A model generated the notes under the pieces. It saw only the letters and a program-made list of their open reading frames with translations, was not told the origin of the DNA and ran no database searches. Positions 1 to 12,200 of a stretch of DNA of 64,000 bases are shown one piece after another. Position 1 is the stretch's first letter, and every line of letters begins with the position of its first letter. Made by a program: the position numbers and the translations under genes. Source of the DNA: Owenia fusiformis (lineage: Eukaryota; Annelida; Polychaeta; Sabellida; Oweniidae); the NCBI GenBank assembly GCA_903813345.2, contig CAIIXF020000006.1:39397936-39461935 (forward strand), in the 5' to 3' direction.

Positions 1-916
1 AACATTTATAATGACATCGTTTGGTGTTAATGTGCCAGATCTTTCAATTACACATTTATAGTGACATCTATTGGAGAAAATGCTCCATATCTTTCAATCA
101 AACATTTATAATGACATCGTTTGGTGTAAATGTGCCAGATCTTTCAATTACACATTTATAGTGACATCTATTGGAATAAGTGTACCTACTCTTTCAATTA
201 CTGATTTAAAGTGACTTTAAAGTAAACATGCCAGATCTTTCAATTAAACATTTATTGTGACATCTATTGGAGAAAATGCTCCATATCTTTCAATTAAACA
301 TTTATAATGACATCGTTTGGTGTTAATGTGCCAGATCTTTCAATTACACATTTATGGTGACATCTATTGGAGAAAATGCTCCATATCTTTCAATTAAACA
401 TTTATAATGACATCGTTTGGTGTAAATGTGCCAGATCTTTCAATTACACATTTATAGTGACATCTATTGGAATAAGTGTACCTACTCTTTCAATCACTGA
501 TTTAAAGTGACTTTAAAGTAAACATGCCAGATCTTTCAATTAAACATTTATGGTGACATCTATTGGAGAAAATGCTCCATATCTTTCAATTAAACATTTA
601 TAATGACATCGTTTGGTGTAAATGTGCCAGATCTTTCAATTACACATTTATAGTGACATCTATTGGAATAAGTGTACCTACTCTTTCAATTACTGATTTA
701 AAGTGACTTTAAAGTAAACATGCCAGATCTTTCAATTAAACATTTATTGTGACATCTATTGGAGAAAATGTTCCATATCTTTCAATTAAACATTTATAAT
801 GACATCATTTGGTGTTAATGTGCCAGATCTTTCAATTACACATTTATAGTGACATCTATTGGAGAAAATGCTCCATATCTTTCAATTAAACATTTATAAT
901 GACATCGTTTGGTGTA
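1..916. repeat. Satellite array of ~50-bp monomers with higher-order structure
   Basis: Monomers share the core TCTTTCAATTA followed by ACATTTAT and GTGACATC. At least four variants alternate: one with CATCGTTTGGTGT, one with CTATTGGAGAAAATG, one with GGAATAAGTGTACC and one with GACTTTAAAGTAAAC. The last two always occur together, near 170-240, 470-540 and 662-730, so blocks of four to six monomers were amplified as units. The array continues unchanged after the LINE at 917-2356. No spacers or cas genes are present, so it is not a CRISPR array. Confidence 0.9.
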
Positions 917-2143
917 GATATCATTGACATTTTGTATACTAATCAATTTGGATTTAGGGAAAAGAGATCAACTTTCATGGGTGTATTAACATTTATTGAA
1001 AAGATCAGAAAATCTATCGATGATGGCGAATTTACAATAGGATTATTCATTGACTTTTCCAAAGCTTTCGATACAATAGATCATAACATACTATTTGACA
1101 AACTTCAATATTATGGTATACGTGGTGTTGCTCTTGACTGGATAAAAAGTTATTTTAAAAATAGATTTCAGCAAACTTTATATAAGGAAACAATCTCTAA
1201 TCGTGAGTTGATCACTTGCGGTATTCCTCAAGGCTCAATTTTGGGACCCCTGTTTTTTATATTATATATTAATGATATTTATCTTTCTTCTCCGACACTA
1301 TTTTTCGTCTTATTTGCAGATGATACTAATTTATTGATCAAAGGCAAAAATCTACATGACCTGACAGAAACTTTAAACACTGAACTCAAACATATTGAGG
1401 AATGGCTGGTCACAAACAAATTATCACTCAATGCTAATAAAACAAAATATATCATTTTTTCCTCAAGACAAAAAAGATTTAATGCAAATAATATAAAAAT
1501 CTATCTAAATGACAAACAACTTGAACAAGTTGATCATATTAACTTTCTTGGAATAACAATAGATAACCATTTGAACTGGAAACGGCATATTGCTTCTGTT
1601 AATGCAAAAATTTCTAGGACAATTGGTATTTTATATAGAGTTAAACAACTGTTGAATATCAGCGGTTTTATGAGTATCTATTATTCACTTATATATTCCC
1701 ATCTTATATATGGCAATGTTATTTGGGGTGAAACATGTAGTTCATTAAATTCCCTATATCTTGTGCAAAAGAAATTCACCCGCATTGCAACAAACAGCGA
1801 TTATAGGGCTCATTCCCTACCATTATTCAAACAGTTAAACCTTTTGAATATTTTTGACATACACAAACAACAGAAATGTTTATTCATGTATAAATGGATA
1901 AATAAGCTTGATAACTACCAGAAAATTTTTCCTAACTTTTTCAAAATGGTCCAGGCGAGACATGATCACAATACCAGAAACAAGGATTCTTATGATAAAC
2001 CTAAAGTAAGGACGAACTATGGCATTTCAATGTTAACTTTCACGGCACCAACAATTTGGAATCAATTACCAAACAAGATTAAATCTTCTCGAAGTGTTCA
2101 CATCATGAAAAGAGAACTGAAAAAGTACTTTGTCAATAATTGA
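917..2143 (+). pseudogene. Reverse transcriptase fragment of the CR1/Jockey-type LINE
   Basis: Uninterrupted reading frame of about 408 codons lacking the N-terminal endonuclease. RT motifs are present: IDFSKAFDTIDH (motif A), IPQGSILGPLFF (motif B) and FADDTNLL (motif C with the catalytic DD). A C-terminal region with HNTRNKD and a WNQLP motif is typical of metazoan Jockey/CR1-group ORF2 proteins. The frame enters from satellite DNA at 917, so there is no authentic start: it is a 5' truncation, not a working gene. The absence of stops suggests a young insertion. Confidence 0.88.
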
Positions 2144-2356
2144 TTATCATTCGTATACTTTATATTTTGGGCTCTATGACACACAATTCATTTACCATCC
2201 ATTACAAGCATTTGCACGCAAACAGATCCCCCTCTGTTTCTATGTAGGCAACTTACCACCCTGTCGGGAATATACACAATTTGTGTCACCCGCTCATTGT
2301 ATGTATTTCAAAACTTAGCTTACTGAATAAATAAATAATAATAATAATAATAATAA
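917..2356 (+). mobile_element. 5'-truncated non-LTR retrotransposon (CR1/Jockey-group type) inserted in the satellite
   Basis: The left flank stops inside a satellite monomer at GGTGTA (near 916) and the same monomer resumes at AAATGTGCC (near 2358). Boundaries are therefore known to within two bases, and any target duplication is at most about 2 bp. The element ends in an (AATA/TAA)n tail at about 2328-2356 rather than poly(A), as in CR1/Jockey-like LINEs. It keeps the C-terminal half of the polymerase and a short 3' UTR. Clade assignment is by motif style only. Confidence 0.88.
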
Positions 2357-2580
2357 TAAATGTGCCAGATCTTTCAATTACACATTTATAGTGACATCTA
2401 TTGGAATAAGTGTACCTACTCTTTCAATTACTGATTTAAAGTGACTTTAAAGTAAACATGCCAGATCTTTCAATTAAACATTTATTGTGACATCTATTGG
2501 AGTAAATGTGCCAGATCTTTCAATTACACATTTATATTGACATCTATCGAAGAAAATGTACCAGATCTTTTAATCACACA
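2357..2580. repeat. Continuation of the ~50-bp satellite
   Basis: Four to five more monomers of the array at 1-916, starting mid-monomer exactly where the LINE interrupted it. The last ones (2500-2580) diverge, as is usual at array edges. Confidence 0.85.
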
Positions 2581-3441
2581 TAAATTGACATTCACTTTTG
2601 GTGGTGACATAAAAATAAAATAGGCCAAGCCTATTTTGCCAGTGGCTCTAAATAATTGGTGGGTAAATAAAAAACTGAACCACATAGATAAAAAGTTATT
2701 TTTGTTCTTCTGAAGACAACTGCAGTGATTTTCCATCATTATCTTATGACTCAATTTTGTAATTTTTACCTTTACTGTCTTTACATGTACATGGTTACCC
2801 AAAACTGTGCAGTAAAAAGGTCAATTATAAAGTATCACCTAGTATCTTATATCACTAATCCAAGTTTTCTATTTCCAGTGTAAGTGATCAGAATGAGATA
2901 ACGTTAGTAGATCTGCAAATGTACAGGGTGTCTCAAAATAGGTGGATCACACTTTTAAAAATCTACAGAAATTTAAAATTTGATGAATCTCCATATGGAA
3001 TTACTAGTATTGCCATTTTAACTTTCAAAATGGGAGAAGTGATAAAGCAACTTGTAAAAATCTGTTTCTTTTTATTATGTTTTCTAATTTTATTTTACTC
3101 TGTACCATATAATTTGCATGTGTGCAAATATGTTATGTTATCCTATAGACTTTATATTGTACATCTCATGATAATAAATATTGTTTTTTATTTTACAATA
3201 AAATCAGAGTATTGTGTAATATTCTGTGAGCCATCTGCTGGAAACTTAACTTATTTATATTTTTAAACACATTGATTTTACGATTGAAGATTGACTTTTA
3301 CAATTCTCTTCTAATTTATTGTAACTTTCTTACAAACTTTGAGAAAATGAATCAATGTTTACCATTTTTGTTACTTTATAATTATGCTCATAATCCAGCC
3401 ACCACAGGGGAAGTCAGGTTCTTAGATAGGTGAGGCAAATC
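2581..3441. other. Non-coding, no gene recognised
   Basis: AT-rich DNA with no domain-bearing frame. TACAGGGTGTCTCAAAAT at about 2919 resembles the left terminus of the TA-CAGGGTG elements found at 19746 and 27221, but I see no matching right end. A GGTGGTGACATAAAAATAA stretch near 2599 matches the tail of a dispersed repeat seen at 6700, 10450 and 15215. Confidence 0.5.
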
Positions 3442-3458
3442 AAGATGAGGGAGCAAAA

Positions 3459-5503
3459 AAATATTACCACTTATTATAAATCAAGATCAACAGGGCTATA
3501 TTAAAGGAAGATTTATTGGATATAATATAAGGCTAATAAATGACGTAATCAATTATGCTAATAAATATAGAAAAACATTAGATTCTGCTATTATTTTTGC
3601 AGATTTTTCAAAATGTTTTGATTGTTTGGAAATTGACTTCACTCTAGAAGCATTAAAGAAATTTAATTTTGGCAATAGTTTTATCCAGTGGATTAAAACT
3701 TTGTATAATGGAATACAAAGCTGTGTAGCTAATAATGGTCACTTATCACCATATTTTGATGTATCTCGGGGCATTCGGCAGGGATGTCCCATTTCTGCTT
3801 TGATTTATCTCATTGCAGCAGAAACAATGGCAATCAATATTAGAAATAATTCTAGAATCAATGGTATTAAAGTAAAAAACAAAGAAGTCAAAATATGTCA
3901 ACTTGCAGATGACACCACTCTCTTTGTTCATGGAAAAAACTCTATTAATATAGCTATTAAAGAAATACAGCGTTTTGGAACTGTTTCTGGTTTAGAGCTT
4001 AACTTAGAAAAAACAGAAGGTATAAAACTTGGTAACTTTAAAAATGATAATAATACTACATTTTGTAATATTTCCTGGAAACAGGAAGTAAAATCATTAG
4101 GTGTCTACTTTGGAATAGATCAAACTAAATTGCATGATCTTAATTGGAATAGTATAGCAGATAAAATGAGAAAGTCATTGTCTTTGTGGAAAAAACGCAA
4201 GATTACTCTTTATGGGAAAATAGTTATCATTAAAACACTTGCATTATCTAAACTGATGTATTTAGCAAAAAGCATTGACACACCAAATGAAACTTTTTTG
4301 AAAGAAATTACTTCAGAACTTTATTCATTTCTGTGGGATAGAAAAAGAGATAAAATTAAAAGATCTGTCTTAATTAATACTCTGTCTAAAGGTGGACTCT
4401 CAATGCCTGACTTAAAATCTAAATTCAGGGCCTTTAAAATTAAATGGATATTAGACATTGAGTATGGGAATAAACACGCAAGTTGGAATATTCTAGCAAG
4501 AGAGATATTAAGTAAAACTGGACTCCCAGATACTTTGATATTTAAATCTACTTATGGAAAACCAGAGAATATTTGTAATTTTAATATCTTGCCTCAATTT
4601 TACAAAGATTTACTCCATGCTTGGAGTATTCTTGGAGGCTCAGAATCCAAAATTGATAACATAACATTTGCAGAAATTAGACAAATGGTGATATGGCACA
4701 ATAAAGACATAACTTTCAATAACAAATGTTTGTATTTTGAAAACTGGATAAATTCAAATATATTATATGTTAATGATCTTATGTGTACCCAAGATGAAAT
4801 TCTTCATAAGCTTAAATCTAGGGTCAATTGGATGGCAGAATATATAACTGTTAAGCAATCTTTGCCATTTCAATATAGAGTTAAAATATTTAGTGAGGCA
4901 AGCAGATGTACATATGTTAATACAAATGTAAGATTAAGATTTTATGACAGTAAATTGAAGCATTATAGATTTTTGGATAAACATGCAAGTTCTAGAGACA
5001 TATATTCAATCTTGTTGGAACATATAGCAACTAAAACATATTTGGAATCATTTTGGATTAATCTTTGTGAAATTCAAAATAGTCAAATGCTGTTTCAACA
5101 GACTTGGATACTTTTAAAGCAATCCAAAAATAAAAAAGTGGCCAATTTTAAATACAAACTTTTACATTATATTTTACCATGCAAACAATTACTTCTAAGA
5201 TGGAAAATAAGTGTTAATGACAAGTGTGATATTTGTGGACAAGTAGAAGACTATAAACATTTGTTCTTTCAATGTCATAGAGTACTTAATGTAATAGACC
5301 AACTTGAAAATTATATTTTAGATCATTTTAAAATTGAATTAAGTTTGAAAAAGTATAAAACTCTTGTCTTTGGCTATAAGGTACAAGACACTAACTATAC
5401 TTATTTTAATGAATGGTTAAACAACTTATGGTACGTTATATTTGTAAACTATTGTAATAATGTTCAAGAATTGAAATTGCATCATTTTTCACAAATATTG
5501 TAA
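3459..5503 (+). pseudogene. L1-like ORF2 fragment: reverse transcriptase plus zinc-knuckle C-terminus
   Basis: The frame is open from the insertion boundary (codons from 3461) through the stop at 5503, about 680 codons, although the first ATG-like start is far downstream. Landmarks in order: NQDQQGYIKGR (RT fingers), FADFSKCFD (motif A), RQGCPISALIYL (motif B), LADDTTLFVHG (motif C with catalytic DD), and a C-terminal CDICGQ...H...C cluster matching the zf-RVT knuckle of L1/Tx1-type ORF2. No stops or frameshifts are seen, so the copy looks recent, but the truncation makes it non-autonomous. Confidence 0.9.
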
Positions 5504-5592
5504 TATTGTAAAATTAACTGATGTACTTGTATACAAAGTTATAAAATGAGAAATATATACATGATTTAAGAAAAAAAAAATAAAAAAAAAAA
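3459..5592 (+). mobile_element. 5'-truncated L1-like LINE with poly(A) tail and 17-bp target-site duplication
   Basis: The insertion is flanked by identical 17-bp copies of AAGATGAGGGAGCAAAA at 3442-3458 and 5593-5609. It ends in an A-rich tail at about 5570-5592. Flanking DNA reads continuously across the site (AGGTGAGGCAAATC... and ...GAGATAGGTGAGG). These are the marks of target-primed reverse transcription by an L1-type element. The 5' half of ORF2 (endonuclease) is missing. Confidence 0.93.
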
Positions 5593-5609
5593 AAGATGAG
5601 GGAGCAAAA

Positions 5610-6263
5610 TGAGATAGGTGAGGTGAGGCAAAGGAGTGGTATCGATATGGAGAGTGAGGCAAATTTAGGTTAAAAGAATCAGGAACAATATACAGACTTA
5701 TATATTAGCAGCCTTTCAATATTAATATAACACATTTGAAATAAGTTTGGCAACTAGAAGTTATTTTTGATACTTTTTGATCAAAGCCTGTCAGTGTGTA
5801 AATCTTCAGTTTGTTCCTTTACAAAAGTTCAGAAACTGATAACAAATTTGAGAAGTGACCCAAAAAAGGAGCTTAAAGGGGCAACAAGGACTGTACAGAA
5901 AAAATTCGAAATTTTTTACTCTTCTGAGCTATTAGGGCAACATTTGGCTTAACAACTTCTTTGGCATACCTATTTTCTTAAAATGTATGGATAAACTATC
6001 AATTTCAGAATTAAGAAGTGAAAATTTAGTTCAAAGCTTCTATAAAGGGAGTCACACTTATAGATTTTTAAGATTCATCAGGTTTCAAGAGGAAAATCAG
6101 CTGAAATAATGTTAATCCAGGGGGTTTCTTTGAAGATAACAAAAATATATGTTGGTCTTGAATGAAATATCAAACTTAAATATATTTCAACACTGGCCCA
6201 TAATCGTTGAATGGCTCCTCTGCACAAATTGGTGCACCTTTAAAACCAAACCTATGTACTTAC
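5610..6263. other. Non-coding, part of a CCDC180 intron
   Basis: Contains the pre-insertion locus sequence (GAGGTGAGGCAAAGG) and AT-rich DNA. No exon with matching phase was found on the minus strand here, so this is most simply the intron downstream of the last visible CCDC180 exon. Confidence 0.5.
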
Positions 6264-9200
6264 TGATGTAGAAGAAGCTGCACTACTAGCTCTAGAGCCA
6301 GGTCTTCCCTTGCCTTTCTTACGCCTTGCTTTCAGCACCCTTGGTGAAATGGGAGTCAAATCTTTTTCTTGTTCTAGCTTTAACTCCTCAATCTTAGCGG
6401 CTACTGCAGCTTCCTAGAAATAAAATACAAAACTATTAATTAAAAAAATTCTGGTAATAAATTTTAATCCTTGAGTTGAAATTACAGTAAAACTTGTCGA
6501 CATGGAACACCTTTGGTACCTCTAAAAGTGTTCCAATAGGTGTTTCAATAGGTGTTTCACTTATACAGGTTCATTTAACATTAAGTCAGTTGGTCTTGGG
6601 ACTGAGGTTTAACTAACAGAGGTGTTCCACTTCTAGAGGTGATCCATTTTACAGGTTCCACTGCAAAGTTGGAGACAATAATGATATGTCAGCACTTCGG
6701 GTGGTGACATAAAAAAATAACTGACCTCAAAAACCTAAACTCTTAGATGGAATGCAATTTGTACAAGTACATGAATGAGATTATGCATTTGACAGAAAAA
6801 TTACCAAAGAATGGAAAATTCCCCTATTATCATGGAAATTTCCATTGAACTTACATCTGGGTGTTGGATGGAATACAATGTACATGTACTTGAATGAGAT
6901 TGTGCATTTGACATTGTCACATCTACTCCTGCAGTTGACAAACAAAATCAACTTAACTACAGGAAAATTACCAAGAATGGAAAATCCTGCTATTAGCATG
7001 GAGAATTACCAATAAATGGAAAATTTTGCAATTAGCAAAGAAAATTACAAATTACCAATCCATGGAAAAGTCCGCTATTAGTATGGAAATTTCCATTGAA
7101 CTTACATCTGGATGTTGCCTATCCACACTGAAGAACCTACAGACTGCCTTGTCATATAGGGAGACTTCATCATTCACCATTCCTACATAGGAGTCAACTA
7201 TCTCAAGCTGTTGACTGTGGAAGTCTTCATATCTAAAAAAATAAGATATATATAGTTAAGTCCCTGGAAAAACAATTTGTGAGGAGTTGAGCAGTCCCTG
7301 GCAGTCGTAATCTTACATGTTACATACACGTTTTCTTAAAAATGTCTAGCTTTAACTCTATGTTTTTGCTAATTTGAGGCTAATTGAGAGGGGGACAGTA
7401 ATCCCTTGAGTTCATTATATTTCACATTCTTTATACACATTCTCTTGAAAATACATGTATGTAGCTTAAACGACTTTTTTTCCAATTTGAGACCAGTTGA
7501 GAGGAGGAGAGTAATTACTAGCAATCATAATATTAAACATACATGTACATGTTCCCTATAGTACTTCCACTTAGGACAGTAATTACTAGTGATCATAATA
7601 TTAAACATACATGTGCATGTTCCCTTTAGTACTTCCACTTAGGACAGTAATTACTAGCGATCATAATATTAAACATACATGTGCATGTTCCCTATAGTAC
7701 TTCCACTTAGGACAGTAATTACTAGCGATCATAATATTAAACATACATGTACATGTTCCCTATAGTACTTCCACTTAGGACAGTAATTACTAGCGATCAT
7801 AATATTAAACATACATGTGCATGTTCCCTATAGTACTTCCACTTAGGACAGTAATTACTAGCAATCATAATATTAAACATACATGTAAATGTTCCCTATA
7901 GTACTTCCACTTAGGACAGTAATTACTAGCGATCATAATATTACACATACATGTGCATGTTCCCTTTAGTACTTCCACTTAGGACAGTAATTACTAGCAA
8001 TCATAATATTAAACATACATGTACATGTTCCCTATAGTACTTCCACTTAGGACAGTAATTACTAGCGATCATAATATTAAACATACATGTGCATGTTCCC
8101 TATAGTACTTCCACTTAGGACAGTAATTACTAGCGATCATAATATTAAACATACATGTACATGTTCCCTATAGTACTTCCACTTAGGACAGTAATTACTA
8201 GCGATCATAATATTACACATACATGTGCATGTTCCCTTTAGTACTTCCACTTAGGACAGTAATTACTAGCAATCATAATATTAAACATACATGTACATGT
8301 TCCCTATAGTACTTCCACTTAGGACAGTAATTACTAGCGATCATAATATTACACATACATGTGCATGTTCCCTTTAGTACTTCCACTTAGGACAGTAATT
8401 ACTAGCAATCATAATATTAAACATACATGTACATGTTCCCTATAGTACTTCCACTTAGGACAGTAATTACTAGTGATCATAATATTAAACATACATGTAC
8501 AATTGTACATGTTCCCTTTAGTACTTCCACTTAGGACAGTAATTACTAGCAATCATAATATTAAACATACATGTACATGTTCCCTATAGTACTTCCACTT
8601 ACCCTAGTTTGATTTTATTGAGCATGTCTAAAGCTTTGTTGAGACTGTATTGAAGAGTGTCCTGACTTCCATCTTGACGCATTCTGTCCATTATTATGTC
8701 CAAGTTGGCTTCCTTATCCTGGATAATAACAAGGTAATGTTATTATATATGAATATTAAGATTATTGACAAAGTTATTGTTTCATCGATAGTATTAATCT
8801 TGAGTATGAAGATATCTAAATATTATTGTTTAGGTCAAGTATTTATTGAATACAGTTTGTTTTTTGAGGAAGAAAGAGTGTTTCCTTTTGACAAAGTTTG
8901 TAAGATCCACCAGAAATAATATACAGTAAAACCGGAAGAATCCAAACAACACTGAGAACCTGGCAAAAGTATTTGTGTTGGCAAGTGTTCACATTTCATG
9001 AATTTTTAAAATTTTGGTCTTTTAAATAATGACTGATCAAAAATGGGACCAAAAAAGAGTTCATATCTAATTGAGAAGTCTCTAACCCTCCTCATACAAT
9101 TTAGTTATGCAACATACCTGATTATGATTATCGTGCAACCTGCGAGCATTTTCCAGTTTTTCCTGTAGATGGCGCTCTTGCTTTGCGAGCCCAATCTCAT

Positions 9201-12200
9201 GGACATCCCAGACATGTGCTGCCCCCTGGCTATATTTGAAAAGTGACTTTAACTCATTGACGATCTTATTTGTGTGTTCTTCTAGTTGTTGCTGTAATGA
9301 AAGTGAATTTTTACAGATATTTATTTTTCATATAATAAATATAGACTTTTCTACAGGGTCCTGTAGTTGGGCTCAGATGCATAATTAGCCACAATTTAAT
9401 AAATTTGATATGCAAACAAATTAAGATATGCATAAAAGTTTAGGTATCGTGACTAAACCTCTCCTGTAAATATATAAGAGAATTTTCTCTTGTTCAGATT
9501 TAAGTCAGTTTATTTCAGGGTTATATTTTACCTATTTATGTGCAATATAATAATCTAAAGCAGTGACACCAGTAATAAATTTTAATTTGTATGTGTACTC
9601 ACATCCATGGTTTCTAGGCTATCTTCGAATATTTTCTGCTGATTTCCAACGAGCGGTAGACATTTTTCTGTGATGATGTATGTAGCCTTGCCAAATGTAC
9701 ACACCTCTCTGTGTATTAGATCAGTCTAAACGAAAAAAATGAAAAATATTAGTTTATTCATGTATTTAAAATGAAGAGTTTGCTATATTTAATTAGTTTC
9801 TGAGTTTTTGTCGATAACCTTGACAATAACTCAAGTAAATACAACATATACAGTATTGTATATAAGTTTGATGTTTTATTCCATAAAAGGCTGAGTTTTG
9901 ACTCAATATCATTTGCACTCCTTTTTGAATAAAATATATATAAGTTAACTATACCTTGACTTCTTCAAGTTTAGCTAAACATGCCTGGCAGACTTCCTCA
10001 TAACTCCCATAGAGCTTATTAAGAAAGGTTTGGCCCAGTTGATCAAGTTGTTTACTTATAGCAGTCAGTTGCTGATTCCACTGGTATACTGATGTTTTAG
10101 TAGAGCCAGGAGGTCTCATATCCCTGAAAAATCAAAAATCAACAAATGCATGAACACGATACCATATCCCTACATAATTCAACAAGGCATTATAACAAGA
10201 AAATGTCATCACATTGTTGCAATTATGAAAGCGCAAGAAGCTGTTAAAAACGCTGAAACCAAAATGCTTGTGAAAAAGGTGGGTTGTTTATCACCTTATT
10301 TTACTCAATCATTAAAAATGCTTAATAAATGGTGGCTGTATTAACAACAAGGCATTAATATGACAAAATGTCACCACCATAAGTTATTGAAATTTTACAG
10401 ATGCTGAAGCCCCCAAAAAGTTGGAGACTACAGCAATATGTCATCACCATGGTGACATTAAAATAATGACAATGACAATGGAGCTATTATGTTAACACAC
10501 AAAAATTTTCCCAAGCTCATCAATTATGTATATTTAAATTCTAATTTCAAAATTGAGATAAAAATCTGATCCAAGTGCCTTTCTTTAAGAGACAAACCTT
10601 ACAGAATATAACCATTGTGACCCAAAATTTACCTGAGTGATTTAATGAGGTCCAGCCTCTGTACATTGATCTGCTCCTGCTGCTCCTTCATCTCCTTAAG
10701 GATAAGGTTAACTTCCCCAGGACTTGTAACATCTTCACTCTCCATATAGGCTCTAAAGCAAAATTGATATCATATAGACATGGTACGTTTTCTAGGTGTT
10801 GTATGATTTTTTTTGGCAATCCCATAACATTGAGAACAACACCCTACAATTGTGAACCATGCCCCTAAAATGTGCACTCATAAACTGTCTCTGTTCTGTT
10901 TTGAGATTTTTAATTAACTTCTTGACTACCCAGAGTGACGAGAAATCTCGTCACCTAAGAAATGATCTTGAAACCCAGAGTGACGAGATAATCTGTCACA
11001 GAAATGTTAAGGTTTTATTTGTGACTTGACTTCTCAGAATTTTTTTCAACCAGGTGCAATTTTTCAATGTTGGTAAACTTGGCGCTCGCTGTGCCAAAAG
11101 TTTGAGGAGATCATAGCGTGATCTCTGATCAATGCATGGTGGCACACATTCAATAACTTACATAAATGGATGAACCCATTCAAAACTTACATAGATGGAT
11201 GAACCCATTCAAAACTTACATAGATGGATGAACCCATTCAAAACTTACAATGATGGATGAACCCATTCAAAACTTACATAAATGGATGAACCCATTCAAA
11301 ACTTACATAGATGGATGAACCCATTCAAAACTTACATAAATGGATGAACCCATTCAAAACTTACATGAATTCAGCTACTGCCATATCAATGTGTATATTT
11401 TTCCAGTTTGAGATTTTTAATTAACTTCTTGACTACCCAGAGTGACGAGAAATCTCGTCACCTCAGAAATGATCTTGAAACCCAGAGTGACGAGATAATC
11501 TGTCACAGAAATTTTAAGGTTTTATTTGTGACTTGAATTACAAATTTCCAGTGATCTTCTCAGAATTTTTTTCAACCAGGTGCAATTTTTCAATGCTGGT
11601 AAACTTGGCGCTCGCTGTGCCAAAAGTTTGAGGAGATCATAGCGTGATCTCTGATCAATGCATGGTGGCACACATTCAATAACTTACATAAATGGATGAA
11701 CCCATTCAAAACTTACATAGATGGATGAACCCATTCAAAACTTACATAAATGGATGAACCCATTCAAAACTTACATAGATGGATGAACCCATTCAAAACT
11801 TACATTAATGGATGAACCCATTCAAAACTTACATAGATGGATGAACCCATTCAAAACTTACATTAATGGATGAACCCATTCAAAACTTACATAAATGGAT
11901 GAACCCATTCAAAACTTACATAAATGGGTTCATTCAAAACTTACATAAATGGATGAACCCATTCAAAACTTACATAGATGGATGAACCCATTCAAAACTT
12001 ACATAGATGGATGAACCCATTCAAAACTTACATAAATGGATGAACCCATTCAAAACTTACATAGATGGATGAACCCATTCAAAACTTACATAAATGGATG
12101 AACCCATTCAAAACTTACATGTATTCAGCTACTGCCATATCAATGTGTATATTTTTCCAGTCTTCCACACGTTTCTTCCATCGCGTATGTTGTACCTTTT

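Larger units (their letters stand above)
10901..12160. repeat. Segmental tandem duplication carrying part of a CCDC180 exon
   Basis: Copy 1 (10901-11406) and copy 2 (11407-12160) both run from TTGAGATTTTTAATTAACTT, through a GTGACGAG-AAAT-CTCGTCAC hairpin and a 29-bp minisatellite, to ATATTTTTCCAG. In copy 2 the end is the genuine exon 12119-12282. In copy 1 the last ~42 bp is a copy of that exon's 3' end with its donor (minus strand, encoding IHIDMAVAEF) but with no acceptor in front of it. Copy 2 is longer only because its minisatellite has more units. Confidence 0.88.

Noticed and set aside
1-900. Regular ~50-bp repeats suggestive of a CRISPR array
   Set aside because: The repeats are contiguous with no unique spacers, vary in a higher-order order, and the window is eukaryotic.
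2919-3266. 115-codon frame with hydrophobic stretches
   Set aside because: AT-rich, no family, no splice context, starts in a transposon-end-like sequence.
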